From positions 1 to 5,417 of the forward strand of contig DQOE01000379.1 in the NCBI GenBank assembly GCA_015658765.1: a stretch of 5,417 nucleotides of DNA, given 5' to 3'. Shown piece after piece: positions 1 to 4,286 of the stretch. The notes below the pieces were generated by a model. The model worked only from the letters and a program-made list of their open reading frames with translations. It was not told where the DNA came from and searched no databases. The stretch's first letter is position 1; each line of letters begins with the position of its first letter. Position numbers and translations under genes: made by a program. Source of the stretch: Verrucomicrobiota bacterium. Lineage in GTDB: Bacteria; Verrucomicrobiota; Verrucomicrobiia; Limisphaerales; UBA1096.

Positions 1-39
1 GTCGCCGAAGGCTCCTTCGAAGACGACATGGGGGCGTAA
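1..39 (+). CDS. 3' end of an unidentified plus-strand gene
   Basis: Reading from base 1, the first frame gives twelve residues ending VAEGSFEDDMGA, followed by two consecutive TAA stops (37-39 and 40-42). An acidic C-terminus, a double stop and a strong hairpin terminator about 20 bases downstream fit the end of a real gene. The other two plus-strand frames stay open past this point but give less protein-like sequence. Nothing in twelve residues identifies the product. It converges on the SIS/ROK pair and shares its terminator. Confidence 0.5.
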   Translation, partial: VAEGSFEDDMGA

Positions 40-61
40 TAAATCCGATAGTTTCAAAAGC

Positions 62-91
62 AAAAAGGCCCGGCAATTGCCGGGCCTTTTT
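62..91. terminator. Bidirectional intrinsic terminator
   Basis: This is a perfect palindrome: five A, then GGCCCGGC, an AATT loop, GCCGGGCC and five T (a sixth T follows). The 8-bp GC stem has an A-tract on one side and a T-tract on the other, so it works as a Rho-independent terminator on either strand. It lies between the end of the plus-strand gene at 39 and the 3' end of the minus-strand SIS gene at 111, exactly where a shared terminator for convergent genes is expected. Confidence 0.93.
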
Positions 92-110
92 TGTCGAAAC
101 TAGAAATGCC

Positions 111-710
111 TTAGCTTTTCAACTCGTCGACCTCCATGAAGGCGTAGCAGAGCATGTGGGCGATGCCCATTTGGCAGTCCTCGGCACGGCCGTAGTGGGT
201 GTCGTCGATCACGATCGTTTCGCTGGCCAAGTCGGCCAGCTTGCCTCGCTTGCCGCCAACGAGCGCGATGGTGTGCAGGCCGTTGTCGTTGGCCCACTCG
301 AAGGCCTTCACCAAGTTCGGCGAACTGCCGCTCACGCTCATCGTCAGCACGATGTCCCCGGCTTGGCCGTAGTTTTCGAGTTGGCGCAGGTAAATATCCT
401 CATAAGAGTAGTCGTTGCCGATGGCGGTCATCCAGCTCACGTTGTCGTTCAACGACAAAACCTTGAACCGTTTGCCCAGCGCATCGGACGAGCCTTTGCC
501 CAAGTCGGTGGCGAAGTGCGATGCGTTGGACGCACTGCCGCCGTTGCCAAACAGGAAAATCTGCCGACCCTCGGCGTGGGCTTCCTTGAATTTGAGGATG
601 ACCGACTCAACCTGCTCGACCGGGATGGAGTCGAGCGCGGCTTTTTCGGCTTCGATGTAGTTGACGATCCATTCGCGCATGGGCGGAACGTCGCAGAACC
701 CACTAGACAT
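111..710 (-). CDS. GmhA-like SIS-domain sugar-phosphate isomerase
   Basis: This is a 199-residue cytoplasmic protein made of one SIS (sugar isomerase) domain, the usual length for the GmhA/DiaA group (about 190-200 aa). The phosphate-binding glycine/serine loop FGNGGSASNASH is at 54-65, and the second Ser-rich loop SVSGSSPN is at 125-132. GmhA converts sedoheptulose 7-phosphate to D-glycero-manno-heptose 7-phosphate, the first step of LPS or S-layer heptose synthesis. Against the GmhA zinc site as I remember it (His, Glu, Gln, His), the matching positions here are H65, D69, E177 and H185, so two ligands appear changed. The start at 708-710 overlaps the kinase stop as ATGTCTAG, which suggests translational coupling. 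A second ATG at 678-680 (M11, giving 189 aa) is a real alternative, and neither has a clear Shine-Dalgarno. The SIS fold is certain; heptose as substrate is inference, and another phosphosugar or a DiaA-like role is possible. Confidence 0.88.
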   Translation of the reverse strand: MSSGFCDVPPMREWIVNYIEAEKAALDSIPVEQVESVILKFKEAHAEGRQIFLFGNGGSASNASHFATDLGKGSSDALGKRFKVLSLNDNVSWMTAIGNDYSYEDIYLRQLENYGQAGDIVLTMSVSGSSPNLVKAFEWANDNGLHTIALVGGKRGKLADLASETIVIDDTHYGRAEDCQMGIAHMLCYAFMEVDELKS

Positions 711-1620
711 TCAAAGCCAAAATCAGCGCGCCAACCGGCACAGCGTCCTCGCCGAGCTTTGCCAAGCGCACGCTTGGCCCCGGCTTGAGCACGTCCATGA
801 TCGCGCGCCCAAGCGCAGTCGCCACACCCAGGCGCAGCGGTTCGCCGATCTGCGACAGGCCACCACCGAGGATGATCGTCGCCGGGTTGATCAAATGCAC
901 GACATGCGACAATCCAAGGGCGAGTTCGCCACAGGTCTCGTCGAAGATCGCCTTGGCCCCGGCGTCACCGTCGGCCATCGCCTTGGCCAAGTGCTGTGCC
1001 TCGCCGCCCTCGCCATCGAGACGCTTGGCCAAGGGCGAGTCGCCGTTGGCGGAAGCGTACTCGCGGAGCCGCCGATCCACGGCCCAACCGGAGCAGCGCG
1101 ACTCGAGCGTGTCGCCCGCTTGGTTCAGTCGCACGTGGCCGATCTCCGCCTCGGTCGGCAACGCGCCGTGATAAATCAAACCGTCGATCACCAGGCCGCC
1201 GCCGATGCCGCTGCCCAGCGTGACGTAAAACACCGGGCTTTGACCCTGCCCCGCCCCGGCGATCGCCTCGCCCAGTGCGGCGGTGTTGCCGTCGTTTTCG
1301 ATGGCCACAGGCGCGCCGGCGACCTGTTCGCTGAGCCAGTCGCGGAGCGGGAAATCGTCCCAGCCGGCGACTTGGTGTGAGCAGCAGGCCCGGCCGGTTT
1401 CGCGATTGAACGGCCCGCCGAAGCCGACGCCAATCGCGGCGATTTTCTGCCGCCCGGCAATGTTGGCCAAGGCACCGGCGATTTGGCCGCGGATGCCCTC
1501 CGCGCCCACCGCCGGGTCGGCGGTGAAGCGTTGCCGCCCGACGATCGACGCTTTGCCGTCGCCGGTGACCACTTGGATCTTCGTCCCGCCAATCTCGATG
1601 CCAACAAAAACAGACTCCAT
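703..1620 (-). CDS. ROK-family sugar kinase (glucokinase/fructokinase-like)
   Basis: This is a 305-residue protein of typical ROK length. The N-terminal phosphate-1 motif GIEIGGTKI is at 7-15. The catalytic-base region ENDGNTAALGE (108-118) supplies D110. The phosphate-2/glycine-rich segment LGSGIGGGLVIDG is at 135-147, the EIGHV segment at 159-163, and a C-terminal adenosine-side loop ILGGGLSQIG at 250-259. ROK kinases phosphorylate hexoses such as glucose, fructose, N-acetylglucosamine or N-acetylmannosamine with ATP in the cytoplasm. The usual ROK zinc motif CxCGxxGC after the GH segment is missing: the region reads LESRCSGWAVDRR (172-184) with a single cysteine, C176. The gene is first in a minus-strand pair and its last 8 bases overlap the SIS isomerase start, so the two probably act on related phosphosugars. 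The substrate cannot be assigned. The start ATG at 1618-1620 sits a natural five codons before the first motif. Confidence 0.92.
   Translation of the reverse strand: MESVFVGIEIGGTKIQVVTGDGKASIVGRQRFTADPAVGAEGIRGQIAGALANIAGRQKIAAIGVGFGGPFNRETGRACCSHQVAGWDDFPLRDWLSEQVAGAPVAIENDGNTAALGEAIAGAGQGQSPVFYVTLGSGIGGGLVIDGLIYHGALPTEAEIGHVRLNQAGDTLESRCSGWAVDRRLREYASANGDSPLAKRLDGEGGEAQHLAKAMADGDAGAKAIFDETCGELALGLSHVVHLINPATIILGGGLSQIGEPLRLGVATALGRAIMDVLKPGPSVRLAKLGEDAVPVGALILALNV
761..778. repeat. Short inverted repeat inside the kinase gene
   Basis: GCCAAGCG (761-768) and CGCTTGGC (771-778) form a perfect 8-bp inverted repeat with a two-base spacer, in the 3' part of the ROK gene. The arms are half-sites of the CTTGGCCAAG palindrome found elsewhere in the window, here facing outward. 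It may be only a by-product of Leu-Ala-Lys coding. Confidence 0.45.
982..1033. repeat. Two copies of the CTTGGCCAAG palindrome in the kinase gene
   Basis: Perfect 10-bp palindromes lie at 982-991 and 1024-1033, 42 bases apart, within the ROK coding sequence. On the minus strand the TTGGCCAAG core is read as Leu-Ala-Lys, in the QHLAKAM and SPLAKRL segments of the protein (residues 209-215 and 195-201). The 1024 copy extends to GCTTGGCCAAGG. Confidence 0.8.
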
Positions 1621-1632
1621 GAAACCGAGGGC

Positions 1633-1661
1633 TTTATTGTGAAAAAGTCGGGGAGTTTCAA
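1633..1661 (-). promoter_or_regulatory. Possible promoter of the ROK-SIS operon
   Basis: Read on the minus strand, TTGAAA (complement of 1656-1661) is followed after 17 bases by AATAAA (complement of 1633-1638), about 12 bases before the kinase ATG. The -35 is good and the -10 matches at four of six positions. Such a promoter would give a very short leader with no clear ribosome-binding site. The -35 hexamer lies inside the left arm of the 18-bp inverted repeat, so the repeat may contribute to transcription. Promoter consensus in this phylum is poorly constrained, so this is a guess. Confidence 0.25.
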
Positions 1662-1723
1662 GTTTTCAGTTCGGGGAAATAGTGTGCCTCCCCTTCGGGG
1701 CTTGTTATTTTTGTTGCGTCCAA

Positions 1724-1743
1724 CCCGGGGCTGACGCCCCGGG
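1724..1743. repeat. Strong GC hairpin at the core of the intergenic element
   Basis: An 8-bp perfect stem, CCCGGGGC paired with GCCCCGGG, closes a TGAC loop. It is the most stable of the three hairpins in the element. With no U-tract on either side it is not a typical intrinsic terminator; it looks like the conserved core of a palindromic repeat. Short ORFs running through it are not believable genes. Confidence 0.8.
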
Positions 1744-1773
1744 CTATTTCATGCCGCCCCTCCGGGGCTTGCG

Positions 1774-1785
1774 GCTTGGCCAAGC
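1774..1785. repeat. GCTTGGCCAAGC palindrome, intergenic copy
   Basis: A perfect 12-bp palindrome lies in non-coding DNA near the right end of the 164-base element. Because it is outside any credible gene, amino-acid or codon preference cannot explain this copy. Confidence 0.85.
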
Positions 1786-1861
1786 GGGCCGTTACTTGAA
1801 ACTGAAAACTTGAAACTTTTTGGCATTGCCATTTCTCGCCGGATGGCTTCGACTGCGGCGC

Positions 1862-2923
1862 ATGCACTCCATGCACATTTTTCGATCAATCGCTTTTGGA
1901 CTGACGCTGGCGTTCTCGGCCAGCGCCGTTGCCCATCCAAACCAAGTCGCAGCAGATCAGGCCGCTGCGGCGGATATGGCGAACGCGGCCAATGCCTTCC
2001 TCGCGACGCTCAAGCCGGAACAGAAGGCCAAGGCGACGTTCAAGCTCGACGATGCCGACCGCACCCGCTGGCACTTTGTCCCGACCGAGATGCACCCGCG
2101 CCACGGGCTGTCGTTTCGAGAGATGACGCAGGCGCAGCAGCACATGGCTTACGCGCTGTTGGCCTCGGTGATGAGCGCTCGCGGCGTGCAGAAAACCGCA
2201 CAGATCATGAGCCTCGAGCAGGTGCTGCACGACGCCAACCCGAACGGCCGTTTTGCCCGCGACCCGAAGTGGTACTTCGTCAGCATCTTCGGCAAGCCAA
2301 GCGTGGAGGGCACTTGGAGCTGGCGGTTTGAGGGGCACCACTTGTCGCTGAGCTTCACCGTGGTCGATGGGCACGTCGGCGGGTTGACGCCGGCCTTTTT
2401 CGGCACGAACCCGGGAACGATTCTCGACGGCCCGCGCAAGGGGTTTCAGGTGCTTGCCGCGGAGGAAAACACCGCCCGCGCCCTGGCCAAGTCGCTGAAT
2501 GCCGAGCAGCGCAAAATCGCCATCATCGCCGCGAAAGCCCCGTCGGACGTCATCACGAAGGCCGACCGCAAGGCGAGGCGACTCGAGCCGCTTGGCTTGG
2601 CCGCGTCGGAGATGAACAAAAAACAGGCCGACCAGCTTCTGCTACTCATCGGGGAGTACCTCCACAACTACCGCCCCGACCTGGCCGACGAGGGGGTCAG
2701 GCATTTCGAGGGGGTGAGCCTCAGCAAGATTCACTTTGCGTGGGCCGGATCTCTCGAGCCACGGCAGGGGCACTACTACCGCATCCAGGCGCCGGACTTC
2801 CTGATCGAGTACGACAACACGCAGAACGGCGCCAACCACGTCCACTGTGTTTCGCGCGACTTGAAGCATGACTTCGGCGACGACCTGCTGCGCCAGCACT
2901 ACGAGCAGCACCACAAAAAGTAG
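1862..2923 (+). CDS. Secreted DUF3500-domain protein
   Basis: A 353-residue protein of the DUF3500 family, whose function I do not know. The N-terminus looks like a cleavable signal peptide: HIFR, then a hydrophobic stretch SIAFGLTLAFSASAVA ending in AVA before HPNQ, with cleavage likely near residue 24, so the mature protein should be exported. Conserved-looking blocks are WSWRFEGHHLSLSFTVVDG (152-170), PAFFGTNPG (177-185), HFAWAG (291-296), a His/Tyr/Asp-rich segment from GHYYRIQ through EYDNTQNGANHVH (303-328), and DFGDDLLRQHY (337-347). The many His, Asp and Glu residues could bind metal, but that is speculation. The frame opens at a TTG at 1820, which would hide the signal peptide behind extra residues. 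ATG at 1862 or 1871 puts the charged n-region correctly and is preferred. No strong ribosome-binding site is visible. The gene diverges from the ROK kinase and starts about 45 bases after the repeat element. Confidence 0.87.
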   Translation: MHSMHIFRSIAFGLTLAFSASAVAHPNQVAADQAAAADMANAANAFLATLKPEQKAKATFKLDDADRTRWHFVPTEMHPRHGLSFREMTQAQQHMAYALLASVMSARGVQKTAQIMSLEQVLHDANPNGRFARDPKWYFVSIFGKPSVEGTWSWRFEGHHLSLSFTVVDGHVGGLTPAFFGTNPGTILDGPRKGFQVLAAEENTARALAKSLNAEQRKIAIIAAKAPSDVITKADRKARRLEPLGLAASEMNKKQADQLLLLIGEYLHNYRPDLADEGVRHFEGVSLSKIHFAWAGSLEPRQGHYYRIQAPDFLIEYDNTQNGANHVHCVSRDLKHDFGDDLLRQHYEQHHKK

Positions 2924-2928
2924 GTCGC

Positions 2929-2999
2929 TTTTTTCACAACAGCCTTTCGCAAGGCCGGCGGTGCGGGTAACGTGCCCCGGCCTTGGCCTTTCCCCGGGG
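2929..2999 (+). other. Short gap with weak hairpins between the DUF3500 and methyltransferase genes
   Basis: Six T residues at 2929-2934 come before, not after, a small GCCTT-TCGC-AAGGC hairpin (2942-2955), so this is not a normal terminator in the plus direction. Further on, CCCCGG (2975-2980) can pair with CCGGGG (2994-2999). The palindromic character of this stretch extends into the first codons of the longest methyltransferase frame and casts doubt on that start. No promoter is clear. Confidence 0.35.
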
Positions 3000-4201
3000 G
3001 CTTGGCCAAGCGCAACACTGTTTTGAGCGACGCTGCAACCACAACCGCTAAAGAGGAAATCACCCGGCCGGAGGTCGGCCAACGGATCACGGTGCGCATC
3101 GACGATGTGGCCTTCGGCGGCGAAGGTGTCGGGCGCGTGGATGGGTTTGTCGTGTTCGTGCCGCTGGTGATCGAGGGCGAGACGGTCGAGGCCGAGATCA
3201 CCGAGGTGAAGAAAAGTTTCGCGCGCGCCGACCTCGTCAAAGTTGTCGAGCCGGCGGAAAGCCGCGTCGAGCCGGAGTGCAGCTATTTTGGTGACTGCGG
3301 CGGCTGCCAGTACCAGCACATGGCGTACGAGGCGCAGTTGGCGATGAAGCAGAAACAGATCGCCGCGCTGTTCGAGCGCATCGGCGGTTTTACCGGGGAC
3401 AGAGTCGCGCCGGTCGTTGCCTGCCCGAAACCGTACAACTACCGGAACCGCATCCTCATCCGCAGCCAGTGGAACGGCAAGGCGAAGAAGCTGCTGGTCG
3501 GCTTCCGCAAACGCAACTCGCACTGGGTCGTCGAGATCGATGAATGCAAAATCGCCGAGCCGGCGTTGAACGCGCAGATCCCCGAGATCCGCGACAACCC
3601 GCCGAACAAGGGCGGCGTGAAAGTGAACCTGCGCGTGGTGCCCGATGACTGGGTCGTGCCGGATCATTCCTTTTTCCAGACGAACTACTTCATGCTGCCG
3701 CGTATGGTTGAAGTGGTGCGAAAAATTTTCCAGGCAAGCGGCGCGGAGTATCTCATCGACACGTACTGCGGCGTCGGGTTTCTGGGGATCGAACTGGCCA
3801 GCTTGGCCAAGCGCTACGCCGGCGTGGAGTACGACCATCGAGCCATCCTCGCCGCCCGCGAAAACGCCACCAAGTTCGGCGGCGGCAACGGCGAGTTCAT
3901 CGAGGGCCGCACCGAGCATCTGCTGCCCAAGCTGCTGGCCAAGTTCGAGGCTGGAAAAACCACTGTCATCCTCGATCCGCCCCGCAAAGGCTGCGTCCCG
4001 GCGGTGCTCGAGCAATTGCGCCAGAGCCGACCGGTGCAGATCATTTACGTCTCGTGCCACCCGGCGACGCTGGCCCGGGATTTGAACGCTCTCTGCGCCG
4101 ATGGGGTCTATCGGTTGGAGCAGGTCGTGCCGCTGGACATGTTTCCCCATACCCAGCACGTCGAATGCGTGACCGACCTGCGGTTGAACACCAGCACGTG
4201 A
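2972..4201 (+). CDS. rlmD: RlmD/RumA-type 23S rRNA (uracil-C5) methyltransferase
   Basis: A 409-residue SAM-dependent RNA m5U methyltransferase, close to the roughly 430 aa of E. coli RlmD. An N-terminal TRAM RNA-binding domain spans about 35-92. The 4Fe-4S ligands are C103, C109 and C112 (C-x5-C-x2-C in ECSYFGDCGGC) and C192 in DECKIAE. The methyltransferase fold follows: FFQTNYF with Q236, SAM motif DTYCGVGFLG (263-272), DPPRKG (335-340), catalytic-nucleophile loop YVSCHPATLARD with C362 (His replaces the commoner Asn after Cys), and the C-terminal QHVEC with base E398. All catalytic features are intact. E. coli RlmD modifies U1939 of 23S rRNA; in distant phyla one enzyme may modify other or several uridines, so the symbol is by family. 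The start is uncertain: GTG at 2972 is the first in-frame start after the DUF3500 stop but adds a Pro-rich, palindrome-encoded leader, while TTG at 3023 gives a cleaner start (MSDAATTT). Neither has a convincing ribosome-binding site. Confidence 0.93.
   Translation: MPRPWPFPGGLAKRNTVLSDAATTTAKEEITRPEVGQRITVRIDDVAFGGEGVGRVDGFVVFVPLVIEGETVEAEITEVKKSFARADLVKVVEPAESRVEPECSYFGDCGGCQYQHMAYEAQLAMKQKQIAALFERIGGFTGDRVAPVVACPKPYNYRNRILIRSQWNGKAKKLLVGFRKRNSHWVVEIDECKIAEPALNAQIPEIRDNPPNKGGVKVNLRVVPDDWVVPDHSFFQTNYFMLPRMVEVVRKIFQASGAEYLIDTYCGVGFLGIELASLAKRYAGVEYDHRAILAARENATKFGGGNGEFIEGRTEHLLPKLLAKFEAGKTTVILDPPRKGCVPAVLEQLRQSRPVQIIYVSCHPATLARDLNALCADGVYRLEQVVPLDMFPHTQHVECVTDLRLNTST
3000..3011. repeat. GCTTGGCCAAGC palindrome at the methyltransferase 5' end
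   Basis: A perfect 12-bp palindrome just after CCCCGGGG. It codes for Leu-Ala-Lys if translation starts at 2972, but is untranslated leader if it starts at 3023. Confidence 0.85.
3802..3811. repeat. CTTGGCCAAG palindrome inside the methyltransferase gene
   Basis: This copy extends to GCTTGGCCAAGC at 3801-3812 and encodes the SLAKR segment (277-281) that follows the SAM motif. The 13-mer GCTTGGCCAAGCG is shared with the copies starting at 1774 and 3000. Confidence 0.85.
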
Positions 4202-4286
4202 ACCGCGACCACAGAGCACCCTCCCACCAAAACCTGTCTTGCAATGGATGGTCGGGTTGGTTTCAACTGTCGCCGCAACCGAGTCA

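Larger units (their letters stand above)
1654..1817. repeat. REP/MITE-like intergenic element with 18-bp terminal inverted repeats
   Basis: AGTTTCAAGTTTTCAGTT at 1654-1671 is the exact reverse complement of 1800-1817. The 164-base element fills most of the gap between the divergent kinase and DUF3500 genes and has no convincing ORF. Inside, in order, are a CCCC-TTC-GGGG hairpin (1690-1700), a CCCGGGGC-TGAC-GCCCCGGG hairpin (1724-1743), a GCCCC-TCC-GGGGC hairpin (1756-1768) enclosed by GCCGC/GCGGC (1753-1757 and 1771-1775), and the GCTTGGCCAAGC palindrome (1774-1785). A third TTGAAACT-type unit at 1796-1803 abuts the right arm. From memory, similar GC-hairpin repeats are dispersed between genes in planctomycete and verrucomicrobial genomes. 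I could not identify a target-site duplication, and no transposase is present, so any movement would need an enzyme in trans. Confidence 0.75.

Noticed and set aside
156..1380. Plus-strand open frames of 210 and 239 codons (156-788 and 661-1380)
   Set aside because: They are antisense to the SIS and ROK genes, which carry family motifs, and show no motif of their own.
1724..1743. Intrinsic terminator for the divergent genes
   Set aside because: The stem is strong, but it lies upstream of both neighbouring genes and has no T-tract on either side, so it fits a repeat core better.
1820..1861. Upstream TTG start for the DUF3500 gene
   Set aside because: It would add 14 residues (MALPFLAGWLRLRR) ahead of a well-formed signal peptide, and no ribosome-binding site supports it. 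ATG at 1862 or 1871 fits better.
1658..1940. Short minus-strand frames (72 and 63 codons) across the repeat element
   Set aside because: They read through the inverted repeats and GC hairpins into the DUF3500 5' end. This kind of translated repeat is often annotated as a spurious hypothetical protein.
2921..2974. Readthrough fusion of DUF3500 with the methyltransferase
   Set aside because: The two genes share a reading frame and only the TAG at 2921-2923 separates them in frame, but both proteins look complete, and a same-frame arrangement has a one in three chance of occurring.
4202..4286. Promoter or terminator between the methyltransferase and DUF2723 genes
   Set aside because: There is a TTGCAA and a four-base GTTG/CAAC hairpin, but no matching -10, no GC stem with a U-tract, and no convincing ribosome-binding site.
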